Of a DNA stretch of 64,000 bases, positions 46,639 through 58,274 are shown in pieces (within the stretch, counting starts at the first letter, position 1; the number at the start of each line of letters is the position of its first letter). Position numbers and translations under genes: made by a program. The stretch covers positions 107,351,580 to 107,415,579 of the forward strand of contig CM066983.1 in NCBI GenBank assembly GCA_033977485.1, written 5' to 3'. The stretch comes from Hydrangea macrophylla (taxonomy: Eukaryota > Streptophyta > Magnoliopsida > Cornales > Hydrangeaceae). The notes beneath the pieces were generated by a model. That model saw only the letters and a program-made list of their open reading frames with translations. It was not told the DNA's origin and did not search any database.

Positions 46639-49137
46639 ACTGATAGCAACTGAATGACTGGAAGAAACAAACAGGACAGAGGAGAGGGAGATACATATAT
46701 CTTACATCTATATCTATGGGTTTCTCTCAGTAGCTAGTGGTGGAGGTGCATGAGGAAGAAAGAGGACAATGAGAATGGAAAACGACAGGGATTTGAGGAT
46801 GGCATGCTTGGTGTCTGTTTGGACAAATTTATAGGTACCTTGAAGGTACTGCTTAGACATGCTACGTGGTACCTATATTGTAGTTAATATGAGAGAGTTA
46901 TTGTGGGCAGTGGCAAATTCAAGAATCTCGACTAGAGGGGCAGTGTATAATTGCTTAGAGTCACACGGGGTTCGGGGGCAGCGAGCGCATTCGAAACAAA
47001 TTTTTTTGCGTCTATTTGTAACTAGGCCAATATATTATTATAATAAGTTTTTTTTTCCCCAATTTTTGAAAGAATGAAGTACAATTAGGCCAACATATTA
47101 CATATAAAATCCCTTTTTTTTTTAGCCGAACTTATATTCTTTGGGGGGCTATATGATAAGTTTACTTATTTTGGGAGGACAAAGCATAATAAAATTTGAA
47201 AATTTCCTAAAATACATGTATAACAGTGTAATTTTCCAAAAGCTAGGATGACCACTGCTCTCCCTGCTCCCCTCTATCCACCACTACTTGTGGAAGTGTG
47301 GAACCATGCTAGGGGGTCCCATTAGTTTGTGGGTCTCATTCGAATAATCCATTTTCATTAGTTTGCAGTCTGCAGGGTACCACATCAGCATGCCACGTGG
47401 TATCCGAAATTACCTAAAATTATAGATTGTGAGGGTAGGCCCTGATGCCTAATCTCTTTGTATTTTCAAGAAATTGTAAGGACGTGAATGGCCATGAATG
47501 GATGCCATTTACTGCCTTCAAGGCAGTGTCATCTTTATCGGAATGCTTACGAGTTTTTCAGCACACTACACTGCTTAGCACTGAGTGTAACTTTTTGTTT
47601 CTTCATCACGCTTGGTTTGTAGTTGGCAGACTGACCGGTATACTAGGACAGAAGAGAAGACATTATTGGCAATTTGGCAGCGCATGCAGTAATTTAAAGT
47701 TGGGAACCTGATAGGGGCGGAGCTTGGATGTTGCGCCTGGGGGTCCAATATACGAGTTAACAGGGATTTAGGGCAGAGCTTCTCTCCAAGGCGATTTTTT
47801 TTGGATCTATATTTACACAGTTTTTGTTTTGAATTTTCTGTAAAGATTTGCATGATTTAAATCAATTTAGGTTGGGTTAAACTAAGTGAGAAGAGATGTT
47901 TTTGAGCAAACCAAACAAAGCCTTAGAAAATTATGCCAGATGATCCTAACATCAACAGGATCATCAATATTTGACACCAATTATCAACAACTTGCCCAAC
48001 TAAGAGCAGTACCAGATAGACAGATTAAATCACATGGTTAGGATGCAACTCCCAGGAACAAGAATCAGCAGATAAAATTTTTAAAAAAAAAATGCTCACT
48101 GGTTCCTCTTCTCTATGACGAGCATCGATTTTTAATTTTGTGATGCCACACGTGAAAATTGATCACAAACAAAAATATCAAAGAGATGAGGTCATTGTCA
48201 CATTCAACTTCCCTATCCGAGGGTTTCTTCCAAAAACTCAAAATTTCCATTCATATAGTATCATTAACTGAAATCCAACCAGCTGTGAGCAACAATACAA
48301 CTGATATCAGTTGATGGGTTCACAAGGCAGAGAAGAGTCCATTATCAACATTTGCACCATTCAATCGGATGGCACATTCACAACTGTAGTCTAATATAAT
48401 ACGAGGTTGGTTTTTCCACACAATCTCTTGATGGGTATATTAACCTAAATGGAAGTAGAATTGCCATACCCTAAAAACACGGTTCCACAAAAAGGGGGAA
48501 AACAGAAGGGTAAAACAACAAAATACAAGAAAAAGAAGTTTTGCAAGGCAGGAAATAGCATATTGTTAATGAAGCACATTTTTAAATGTGTGTTGTGGAT
48601 TTGTGTTTTGCAAGGCAGGAAATAGCATCTTGTTCAAATACTACTACCAACTTGCTTCCCTGATTTAAATCATGCATGCATTGCGGGCCTCTGTCTTACC
48701 AAAAGTAAACAGCAATGTAATAATCCCAGTCACAGAAGACCAAAAAGGAAAAACTGGAAAATGTGTATTCACTAAATTAAGGGTAGGACAACCGTGTTCA
48801 CCCACAATCGCTGATGAGTCATGATATTTTCATCTGTATTAAATCCTGAATATGAGCAAACTTAGATAGACTACAGTCAACTACCATCCTGCGAACATAA
48901 CATACTACACACACAGCAACATAGCAAGTCAACAACCAAAAAGATACATTTTAAACTAGTTTGGCTAACATCAGAGTAACAGTAGCAGTGTCGTTCATTC
49001 TCAGAGTAACTGTGAGATTGAAAAAGTACATTCTTACAATACCAACTTATAAGACCATAGAGTATCACGAATGTTCTCCGAACTCCACCTGACATTTAAA
49101 ACAAATATTCATATAGAGTGATCCAACCACAATAAGC
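46101..49137. other. Intergenic region between convergent genes
   Basis: No coding similarity was recognised. A poly-A run lies at about 46608-46635. A 28-bp direct repeat (TTTTGCAAGGCAGGAAATAG...) occurs at about 48538 and 48605. The 3' UTR of the zinc-finger gene must lie near 49137-48900 on the - strand. Confidence 0.5.
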
Positions 49138-50959
49138 TCACATTGACATTAGCTTTGGACCATTATCAGGCATTCCCATTCCAGCAGCTAGATCAGCATC
49201 AAGTTGGGTGTGTGGTCTAGGCCCCATCATTTGCTTCATACTGCATGAAAAAAAATGAGTCAGTAAATATCCTTTCCACTTACATGACAAAAGTATTGTA
49301 TATTTGTGTTAGCTAGACCAAAAAGGAAAGAAATAGCTAGATGTTGTAATCTAAGTTGGGCTCAGTTAGCAAGAAGAACATATAAAGCACAAGAACCCAT
49401 ACAGCAGATCACACCCTTGAGTGTTAAGTTGTATTTCATTCTACTTTACTTGTTTTTGGAACTAAGAAGTCGTCTACGCAAGTAAAGCTAAGAAAATAAA
49501 CAAATACACCCAGCTTGCAATGGTTCTGCACGTTGATTCATAATCGTTGCAACCCCATTAGAAAGCCCTCACACGGTAAACTATTGCAATAGTACTAACA
49601 ACTTAGTGTAATATAGGAAAAGGGAATAAAATTAGTGCAAAGTTTCGAATCGCACAATTCATCATGGTTTCACTATCCATCATGTCTATTATAAAGACAT
49701 ACCAACACTTACACATCCAATCTCACTCTTAAAAGTCAATTAATTTACCGAACATAGAAGTCAAATGCATGTGGTTTTTGAATTAGAGAAGAAAAAAAAA
49801 TACACGGTCAGGTCGATAGAATTTACCGAACAAAGAAGTCAATGCATGTGGTTACTGAACAAAGATACTCTAGAGAAATCATGAATGTACTGTAAGGTCG
49901 ATAGAATTATAGTAATTTATATATATATATACACACATGGTCAGGCTCCTAATTGAACATGGTTGAGTGAACATACCCAGTGAACATGATTTTTTAGCCT
50001 AAAAGAACCCAACAGTGGGGCATGCGGATCAGCGGGTCAGCCCGCGGGTTCTTTTGGGCTAAAAAAGATGTTCACTGGGTATATTCACTCAACCATATTC
50101 ACTTAAGAGTCCGACCGTGTATATATATATATAATACTATAATTCTATCGACCTTAGAGTACATTCATGATTTCTCAAGAGTATCTTTGTGCGAATACAA
50201 ACCCCCCACCCCCCAAGCAGAAGCACAATAAAAAATTCCGCCAAAGAAGCCAATCTCAATTCAATAATTAAAAATGAAACTAATCAACAAGTACTAATAG
50301 TCTCAAGTTTTAAAAATAATAATAAAAATAATAAATTAATTAATGGGTGAGAATAAATGGAAATACATACCGCTTCTTATGCCGTTTGGTCTTGAAATGA
50401 TCATCCCTCACAGCCACAGTCGCAAAGTATCGACTAAAGATATCAAAAAATAATAATAATATAAGCAATACCCAGAAAGAATATATGGTATAGATGAAAG
50501 AACAAAATCAATATATGCATAGACACATATATTACACGTAGTGTGTGTGTGTGTGTGTGTGTGTGTAAATGGTAGTGAAATCAATTACTCGCAGTGCAAG
50601 CAGTAATATTGGCCCATTCCGGGAAGATCTTCATCCAGCGGCAAGGGCTTCCTCTCTTCATCTGGCTTCTGAAGGGAGTCATAAACAGCATCGTCACGTG
50701 AACCCACACATAACAATTAAGTTAAACAAAACACAGTAAAGACGTGAAATTTCACAGAAACCCAAGAGATATTCATTTTGGATTTTTTTGTTTTTTTTAA
50801 AAAAAAAAAAAAGAAGATAAAATACACAAAAGAAAAATGCGATAAAATAAAAAAATCAAAAATCAAAAGGATATCTTTGCGGAGGAATTTGGAAAGACGA
50901 GCTGTCTTGTGAGAGAGTCTTCTCTTCTTCACCTTCCTGTGTGGGCACTTTCCTCCCAT
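49138..50959 (-). CDS. ZNF593/BUD20-type C2H2 zinc-finger protein, four exons
   Basis: Exons on the - strand: 50959-50875, 50697-50589, 50433-50371 and 49240-49138. They total 360 nt and encode 119 residues. The N-terminus MGGKCPHRKVKKRR is highly basic and matches the plant family as I recall it. A single C2H2 finger, YCLHCDRYF...HFKTKRH, is split between exons 2 and 3; its spacing (C-x2-C, H-x5-H) is the U1/JAZ-like dsRNA-binding type. The C-terminus has GMGMPDNGPK. Yeast Bud20 and human ZNF593 shuttle with pre-60S ribosomes, so a nuclear ribosome-assembly role is inferred. Introns 2 and 3 are GT-AG. Intron 1 fits only as AT-AC, and its splicing restores the expected KGDDAVY junction. Intron 3 (1130 bp) carries a foldback element. 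Confidence 0.9.
49866..50190. repeat. Foldback element in intron 3 of the zinc-finger gene
   Basis: The outer arms (ACTCTAGAGAAATCATGAATG... and ...CATTCATGATTTCTCAAGAG) and the inner arms next to (TA)n (TGAACATGGTTGAGTGAAC / inverse) form a long hairpin. The inner part, about 49933-50120, is itself bounded by TA microsatellites and looks like a nested MITE. A partial direct copy of the left arm flank is seen at about 49745-49830. Confidence 0.6.
50698..50874 (-). other. AT-AC, probable U12-type intron 1 of the zinc-finger gene
   Basis: The 5' splice site reads AAAG/ATATCCTTTT, exactly the U12 AT-AC donor consensus (ATATCCTT). The intron ends GGTTCAC/GTGAC, giving AC. A branch-like GTTTAAC lies at 50727-50721, about 24 nt before the end, slightly farther than usual. 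No GT donor is available that keeps the frame. Joining at these sites gives Lys-Gly-Asp-Asp, as in homologues. Confidence 0.85.
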
Positions 50960-50986
50960 TTTTTGGGGGGTTTTGCAACTGCAAAT

Positions 50987-51125
50987 TTAGGGTTTTCAGA
51001 GAAGCTGCCTGAAACCCTAGAGAAGTAAAAGTTAGCTTAGTGACGAGAAAAACAAAAAGAATAGGCGTAGGGCTTTTGTGTTTGTTTATATAGATAACTG
51101 AGGTCTCAGCCCGCCAGCCCAGCCC
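50987..51125 (-). promoter_or_regulatory. Zinc-finger gene promoter: telo-boxes, TATA, site II
   Basis: On the - strand: TTTGGGCTGGGCTGG (two TGGGCT site II words, about 51127-51113), TATA box TATATAAA (51092-51085), then telo-box-like AAACCCTAG on + (51012-51020) and AAACCCTAA on - (50995-50987) in the leader. The combination of telo-box and site II is characteristic of plant ribosomal-protein and ribosome-assembly genes, which fits the predicted product. Confidence 0.7.
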
Positions 51126-51129
51126 AAAT

Positions 51130-51229
51130 AACATGTAGCCGGGCCGGCCGGATTGGGCTAAAAATCATGGTACGAACAAATTCAACCAACCTTGGGCAAA
51201 ACAATAAATGTCAACTGGGCCAATCCATC

Positions 51230-51260
<31 letters not shown>

Positions 51261-52308
51261 GGGGGGGTGGGGGGTGGGGGGACCGTCAATTTTTTTGGAC
51301 GAAATTAGCTGACACAATTTTATAAGTAAGACGTGCGTATTGACTTTATAGCACACACATTAGGTAAGGAAGTGGACATTAGGATTCAAAGTGGCGTCAA
51401 GTTCTAGATAAAATTCGTCCAGTTACTTGAGATCTGTTCTTTCATTCTATTTATAATGTTGTTTGGGGGGTTTTGAACCCTCGACCTTCCTTAAGAAAAC
51501 CAATAACTCTAACCAACTTTTATAAATTGGTATTGTATGAAAAATTATTATCTTTACACAAAAAAAAAAAATCAAGAAATAGTGCTAATATTTTATTTAC
51601 AATGCACCAAAAGCGTCATTTATAAACTATTTAGATAACAACGTTTGACCCGAACTGAACACCTGACTGATCGCTCGCACTTCAATGTAAAAAAACCAAT
51701 TAGTTTAGACACCATAAGTTAATTATGGATTTGGATTCTTGGCTGCTTTTGTGGGCAGTATCCCTTAGGATTTGAGATTTTTCTTTTTTTTAAAAATAAA
51801 AAAAATATATATATATATTAAGAAAGGAAGGAGGCTAATCCGGAAAATGCGCCACGGGTAGGTTTCGTTTGTCGTTGGGGCTAGAGATAATTCCAGTTTC
51901 AAATTGCACTAATCCCAAGTACAGCTAATGAGAGTCGCCTTGATCCATGAAGGTAAAACTCAAGCTATATCTCCTTGCTTTGTTCAGCTTCCCCGCCTCT
52001 TGGAAAGCCAGTGAAAACAGGTCCTCCACTCCTCCACCGCTTTATTCGATCCAACTTCTGTGTGCTAGGCAGGTCCAAAGAGAGACTATAAGTGCTCTTG
52101 GAAATCCACCAAGAGGCGTATACGGTATATCCCTTTCCTCAGGGATAAAAATTACTTTAACATGGGGGAAGATTAGCGAATGTGACATAAAAAATTCTAA
52201 AATTAGTGTACTATCAACATCCGAAGAGGCGCTGCCCAAATGACTGTCCAAAGGGGAGTTGGTGATCCTTGCTCGTTAACTATATAGTGCTGCCTTGTCA
52301 ATGGTTGG
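51130..52308. other. Intergenic DNA with a long G-tract
   Basis: A T-run followed by an almost pure G run at 51251-51281 could form a G-quadruplex. A TA run lies at about 51806-51820. No gene was recognised. Confidence 0.5.
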
Positions 52309-52316
52309 CCCTTGAT

Positions 52317-52930
52317 CATGGCCGGCTCAAATGTGGGGTAAAAGAGGCAATTGCAAAGTTCACAAAATTTTGAAGGCCTTTATAAAATTTTTATAATTAT
52401 ATTTTTATCTTGAGATTTTTGTATTTTACATTTAGGCCTCCCCAAGGGCCAATTTAGTGTCATCAACTACATATTTATATTGATATACATGTATATAAAA
52501 CTCAAAAGTAAATGCCCTAGAATTGTGAAAATTGCACTTTTAGTGTAAGAATTTTTTGAGTTTTAGTAATAGGCCCCTTTAAAATTTTGAAAGATATCAT
52601 ACAGTGCTTAAGTTTCACAAATAAACTTATATTATAAGTAGACCTCAAAAAAATCGTCAAATATATATAGGTAATCCTAAAAAATTGTCAATTATGTATA
52701 AGTAGACCCCAAAAAGATTTCTAATTATGTACAAGTAAATCCTAAAAAATTGTCAATTATGTATAATAGACCCCAAAAAAATCGCCTCGAGAGGGCCTCC
52801 CTTTTAGTAATTCGTCCTGGGCCTCCAAATATTCAAGACCGACCTTGCCCTTCCCAAAAAAATCGCCCCATATAAGAGCCTCCCTTTTAGTAATTCGCCT
52901 CAGGCCTCCAAATTCTCAAAACTAGCCCTG
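52317..52930. mobile_element. hAT-like element
   Basis: It starts CATGGCCGGCTCAAATG and ends CAAAACTAGCCCTG, with a perfect 8-bp TSD CCCTTGAT (52309-52316, 52931-52938). The interior repeats a unit of about 35 bp, AAAAATTGTCAATTATGTATAAGTAGACCCC-like, three to five times (52640-52790). A diverged copy lies at about 58275-58997. It is non-coding. Confidence 0.8.
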
Positions 52931-53789
52931 CCCTTGATTCGAAATTATATATATATATATATATATAGAATGTCACAAAGTCTATTTTGTCTATTTTTAG
53001 AAAACATCTTGTTGACAAAACCCAAATGTTTATAGGGCAAATATCATTGACCTCCCATGAGGTATGACTTAATATCATAGGCCTCCCTTGGATTTTGAAT
53101 ATTATCATTGACCTCCCTTATTATCAAAACCTTGTATAACTGACCTCCCCTCTATTAACTTCCATTAACTTCTGTTGTTGAATCTGAGTCTTGTTTGGCA
53201 AACACGCTGCTTGTGCGTTTGACGTTCTATAGTTATGTCACAAACAAACAGAGCCCTTACTTTTGTTTTATTTAGTTTAATAAATATAATGTTTTGGTTT
53301 TAATTGTCTTAAAAATAAGTTTTGATATATATTTAATTGTTTGAAATTCTGTAAAATAGCAAAATAATATGTCCATTTTCCAGTATTAATCCTAGATTGA
53401 TTTAAGTGTCTTAAAAAGCATTTTAATTAAATAAGTAAAACTAATTAACTAAAAATAACCATTTTCAATATTGATGGGACCACTTCAATATCCTCCAATC
53501 AAAAAAATCTAGTGGACCCATTCTAACATGTATTTGAGAAGTATTTGGAATTTGAAATTTAGGAAATGCTTGGGAAGCATTTGAGACTTAGTTGCTAAGG
53601 CATGTGCGTACATTTTTAGTCAATTAGTTTTACTTATTTAATTAAAATGCTTATTATGACATTTAAATAAATCTAGGATTAATACTGGAAAATTGACATA
53701 AAATTTTACTATATTATACAATTTCAAACAATTAAATGTATATCAAAAATTATTTTTAAAACAACTAAAACCAAAACATTATATTTATT

Positions 53790-55927
53790 TATAACACCCG
53801 CATTTGTGTTATTGCATTTCATTACATTGTCATTGATGAAAATGTGATGTGGCGTGTCCTATGACACATGTGTGAGTGAGTTTTGACTCACGAGTCGATT
53901 TCGGTATCTGTGTGTAAGAACCCTTTAAGATTGTGGTGATTAAGTGATTTGTTGTTGTGACGTCTCTCCGAGTATGAGACGGTTACTATGGAATACTTTA
54001 AATGTTTATATGAAAATAAATGTTTACCTGTATACTTCAATATCTGTATTATTTTCTGGTTTAGAAAATATTTCCGTTGTTAGATTTAGCATCCTGGTGA
54101 GGACGAATTAACACGCTATTAATTTGGTAGGCTAATTAGCAACTTCGAAAAACTCATATAAGAATTTGTGTTTTAGCAACCAAACAGAACTTAGTCAGAA
54201 ACTTTTATAATTTTGAGATTTCACTTGTAAAGCCACGAATTAGCTGCGTAGAAAGTTTCAGAGACTAATTAGAAGTTTTGAAAACTCGTGGAGAGGTAAA
54301 CATAATTTTCCAAAGTGTTATATATAGATAGAGATGACTTTGGATATTTTGTAACCTTTCAACCTAAAATCCAAGATGAGGCAAAAAAGGGAGATATAGT
54401 TGCTTCGAGCTTCTCAACGCCAAACGATGACTGTTCGTCCGCTGGTTTTTCACCAAATTCCATATTTGAACTCCATGAGGTAAGGCCGTCGTTTTGATAC
54501 CTATTAAGCCATGTTTGGCTAAGTTTTCCCGAAAAGTTATTTTCTAGAATTTTTCATAAAAGTTGATAATCGGACTTTTGATCCATAGGAACTGTACTAA
54601 AAAGTTTTCTGCACGTTCATTGTGCACGGGTTTTCCTTGGATCGTAGTTTAAGAGCGTTATTCGGAGGTGAGTAATTCAACTATGCTTTTAGAATGATTT
54701 CTTGACATGTATTCATGTTTTGTGTGAATAACGTGTGTTAATTCATAGAGATATATTGTGTAGTTCATATTAGGCAATTATATTAATAAGTAGGCTCAAT
54801 AGCATGGTGAAATGTTTTGTTTACCGAGAGCATGGTGATATGTATTTGACCATGTTGAGTTGCTTATTTGGGTTAAAAGGAGCACGTGGTCACTAAGCCA
54901 TTTTTGTGGGGCCGGTATATGCATTAAGGTCGCACGATTGAAGAAAAGAATCGTGGGTCTTACCCTTTTGCGTGGACTTATTAGCGAGGAGTCGCGGATT
55001 GGGAGTATAGAATGTGCACGTGAGTCTCCCGCAACTAGTATGAAATGTAGAGATGTGAATGCGATCATGTTTATCATTCATGTGCATATGTTGTTTTATT
55101 CACTAAGCGTTAGCTTAAATAAATCGAAATATGTATGGTTATTCAAATAACCATTTCAGGTGTTAATGCCGGCGAGGAATCGGGAAAGTGAGCACCTGGG
55201 CTTAGGAGTTCACTTAGAAGACAACTTGTCATGTTTATTCCGTAGTTTTGTAATCGGATCGTCTATTTCATTTGTGTTGTTAAGGAACTTGCATTAGAAT
55301 GGATAATAGTCTTGTAAACGTTTTATTTTATACTACGTTTTGTTTTGACCTTGAAAACATGGTTTGGGTTGGTTAAGTTATTATGAATCTGAACCTAGAG
55401 TTCACGTTTTGAAATGTTTTAATTGTCGACTTCATGTCTCGTTTTATTGTTGAGATCGTTTAAGATCGCAAGGGTCGCTTAACCTTGGGCAATATCCCAG
55501 TACAAGAAGGATTGCTGTCAGGGGGTCATTCGACCGGTCGAAAGGGACAGTTCGACCGGTCAAAGTCCCCTCTGCTGTGAAGGATTATTGCTGAGGGGTC
55601 ATCCGACTAGTCAAAAGGGGCATCTCGACCGGTCGAAATGACCCCTGCATGAAAACTATTTATACCCCTTCTGCAACTTATTTAAATGTTTTGATTGGTT
55701 CTTAGGGCACCTTTGAGACCCCTTTGAATATAAATTCATTCATTTCAAAATATAATTACTTTTCAAATTTATACAGATTTTACTAACTTCGGGTGTGTTG
55801 TTTCAAAAGAGCGACTACTCATTGCTATCAGTTTTGTTTTCTGCTGCTATGACTTTTAAATGAGTAGGAAGAGCCTCGGTGGCGTGCCACGGGCTTCGGT
55901 TCGGCTATTGTGGGACTGGCTGTGACA
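53790..55927 (+). mobile_element. Solo LTR (TGTAACACCC family), nested
   Basis: It begins TATAACACCCGC (first G mutated) and ends GGCTGTGACA, with a perfect 5-bp TSD TTATT (53785-53789, 55928-55932). The length is 2138 bp. A TATA-like TTATATATAG lies at about 54318. Palindromes TTCGACCGGTCGAA and variants recur at 55528-55640. It is closely similar to the start of 63134-64000. Confidence 0.85.
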
Positions 55928-55933
55928 TTATTA

Positions 55934-56119
55934 GAGTAATGCTATGTTTCCCAATTTTTTTTTCCCAAAAGTGCATCCCTAATGATCTGGCAATAGGGCC
56001 AGGTAACCAACTTCCAATTAAAATTCAAATGGTCCCAATGTAGTAGTCCTGGCCCCCACTGCCACATCATTTGGGATGCACTTTTGGGAAAAATTTATTT
56101 GGGAAGCATAGCATTACTC
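55934..56119. mobile_element. MITE with 9-bp TSD, GAGTAATGCTATG termini
   Basis: It starts GAGTAATGCTATGTTTCCCAA and ends TTGGGAAGCATAGCATTACTC. The right TSD TATTTATTA (56120-56128) is matched by the left copy, which is now split by the solo LTR (TATTTATT before 53790, plus ...TTATTA at 55928-55933). A 9-bp TSD suggests a Mutator-type origin. Confidence 0.8.
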
Positions 56120-56383
56120 TATTTATTAAACTAAATAAAACAAAAGTAAGGGCTCTGTTTGTTTCTGACATAACTATAGAACGCCAAACGCACAAGCAGA
56201 AGCCTGTTTGCCAAACAAGACTGAGATTCAGCAACAGAAGTTAACGGAAGTTAATAGAGGAGAGGTCAGTGATACAAGGTTTTGAAAATTAGGGAGGTCA
56301 ATGATATTATTCAAAACCTAGGGGAGGTTTCTAATATTAGGTCATGTCTCAGGGGAAGTCAATGATATTTACCCACGTTTATA

Positions 56384-56774
56384 CTACCACTAATGACATG
56401 GAATTCAGTTATATTCAATATTTACTCGTAATTTGGATCCTCCGAATTGACATCAATTCTCAACAATTTCAGTTTTCATTTTTCCACCTATATACTAGAA
56501 AATTAATAGACATGAGCACTTCAATGTAGTTTGTGTTGTCCCTCTCACAGATCGAAGTGAGATCCAAAAATTACAAATAATTTTTAAGCACTGAAATCCA
56601 CTTTTGTCAGAGAAAATATAGGACCTGAAGTACTATCCAAAATTAAAATTTAATACCATTTTCAGACAACTCTTTTCTGTCATTTCTCTTTTTCATTCAA
56701 GGGATGTTTGAATTTTGACGGATGGTAATCTATCTATAATAGATTCGTATTTGTACCATATCTTTATAAAATTA
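56384..56774. other. Intergenic DNA, nothing recognised
   Basis: AT-rich; no open frame with recognisable motifs and no paired ends. Confidence 0.45.
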
Positions 56775-56776
56775 TA

Positions 56777-57029
56777 CTCTCTCCATCCTATTTTATGTGT
56801 CTATTTTGGGGAATCCAACTATTTAAAGGGGACAAAAAAAATCTACACTACTTTCCACAATTGCCCATAATCATTGCACTTTCTTTTTTTGTTTTGTTTT
56901 GGTGTTGATTGTAAGGAAGGGTAGTTTGGGAAACTAAGTAAAATTTACATACTAATTTAAGAAAGTGGACAACAATTTTGGGACATCCCAAAAAAGGAAA
57001 GATGGACACATAAAATGGGACGGAGGGAG
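56777..57029. mobile_element. Stowaway MITE
   Basis: The ends are CTCTCTCCATCCTATTTTATG and ...CATAAAATGGGACGGAGGGAG, with TA on both sides (56775-56776, 57030-57031). It is 253 bp. Confidence 0.85.
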
Positions 57030-57038
57030 TAATATATT

Positions 57039-57201
57039 TTTGTTCACCTAAAATTGCTCACCCTTCTCTCCCATTGGTTAATGTAGTGAGCTCCAGTATT
57101 AAATGATAATTAATTAATGGTGTAAAGTACTGGACCCCACTGCATTAGCCAATGAGAGAAGAAGGTAAGCAAATGGTGAGCAATTTTGTGGGTGAGCAAA
57201 A
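57039..57201. repeat. Inverted-repeat MITE beside the Stowaway
   Basis: TTTGTTCACCTAAAATTGCTC... and ...GAGCAATTTTGTGGGTGAGCAAA pair across a centre near 57115. A CCCATTGGTTAATG / inverse block adds to the stem. The TSD is unresolved. Confidence 0.55.
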
Positions 57202-57279
57202 CTGCACTCATAAAATTATTCATACTGATGATATGAAATACTGAAGCGGTTTAGCAGTTAATGTACAGCCACTACCGTA

Positions 57280-58249
57280 GGCCTGTAAACGGAACGAATT
57301 TGGATCGGATTTTTGCAATCCGAATCCGACCTGATAATAAAATCCGCTAAGAAAATTCGAATCCGAATTTGTTAGGATTCGGATATCTAAATCCGAATCC
57401 GAAAAGAAATGAATATCAAAACAAAGACAAATTGATTGTTCATTATAGTGGAAATATGAACATATAAAACAATGGCCATTATAGTGGAAACTGAGTAGAA
57501 ATGAATATCTATATTTAAAAAAAAAAAATCTCAATTTCGAATCCGTTAAGTACATATATATTCAAATTCAATTTGGATTCGGATTCGGATGTTAGTGTCA
57601 TTTGGAACGAAAATTCCAATTCCGAAATCATGTTTTTTGAAATGGAATCGGAATTGTTGGATTTCCAAAAATTCTGAAATTATTTCGAAATCATGTTTTT
57701 TGAAAAAATTCCTGAATTTTTCGATAATTTTTTATTTTCTTCTAATATATTAGAGATATATATATATATATATATGCACACACACACACACACACACATG
57801 CTTTTTTCAGTCAAATACGCATAAATTTGTATTCTTTGTTCAGATCTGTATAAGATTTGTTTAGTTTTTGTGAAAAATTTGTATTCTTTGCTCAATCTAT
57901 GTGAGATTTGTTTGTGGGTTTGTTGAATCTGTAGGTCGATATCTTTGGATTTTGTGGGTTTTGTGTTGTCGATTGTCATTGGTTGCATTTAGTGTAAATT
58001 TCGAAAAATTCTGAAAAAAATCCACAAAATTGTCGATTCTTAATCATTTCTGAAATTTTCAAAATTTTTGAATTGGAATTGAATTTGGAATTTTCGAATT
58101 TCGGAATAGGAATTGATTTTAGACTCCCAAAATTTTGGAATTTTTTTCGAAACAACTGTTTCCGATCCGTTCCATCCGAATGATACCCCTTGATGTTACA
58201 ATCAGATTTAAGGTCAGATCTGGATGAAAATCCAATCCGTTTACAGGTC
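57280..58249. mobile_element. Outer hAT-like element with AATCCGAATCCG words
   Basis: The left GGCCTGTAAACGGAACG and the right AATCCGTTTACAGGTC are inverted repeats. Reiterated ATCCGAATCC words flank an inserted second element (57596-58191). No clear TSD was found. Confidence 0.55.
57596..58191. mobile_element. Inner hAT-like element, nested
   Basis: It starts TGTCATTTGGAACGAAAATT and ends CGTTCCATCCGAATGATACC(CCTT). The 8-bp flanks GATGTTAG (57588-57595) and GATGTTAC (58192-58199) match at 7 of 8. Its interior is rich in TTTCGGAATT/AATTCC words like those of 60587-61165. It includes TA and CA microsatellites (57755-57798). Confidence 0.7.
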
Positions 58250-58274
58250 ATATGATAACTTAAAAGAAACATGC

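Larger units (their letters stand above)
53035..56374. mobile_element. MULE-like foldback with nested MITE and solo LTR
   Basis: The left arm GGGCAAATATCATTGACCTCC... (53035-about 53460) matches in inverse the right arm, split into about 53600-53789 and 56129-56374 by later insertions. Flanks ATGTTTATA (53026-53034) and ACGTTTATA (56375-56383) match at 8 of 9. ACCTCCC-type subterminal repeats link it to the 33002-34411 element. No transposase was seen. Confidence 0.8.

Noticed and set aside
50860..50880. GT donor for intron 1 of the zinc-finger gene
   Set aside because: No GT near the end of exon 1 keeps the conserved protein junction; the AT-AC pair does so exactly.
51470..51530. B-box-like GAACCCTCGACC, candidate SINE
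   Set aside because: No A-box, tail or TSD could be found.
54315..54497. 60-codon + frame within the nested LTR
   Set aside because: LTR leader sequence; the related LTR at 63134 does not keep the frame.
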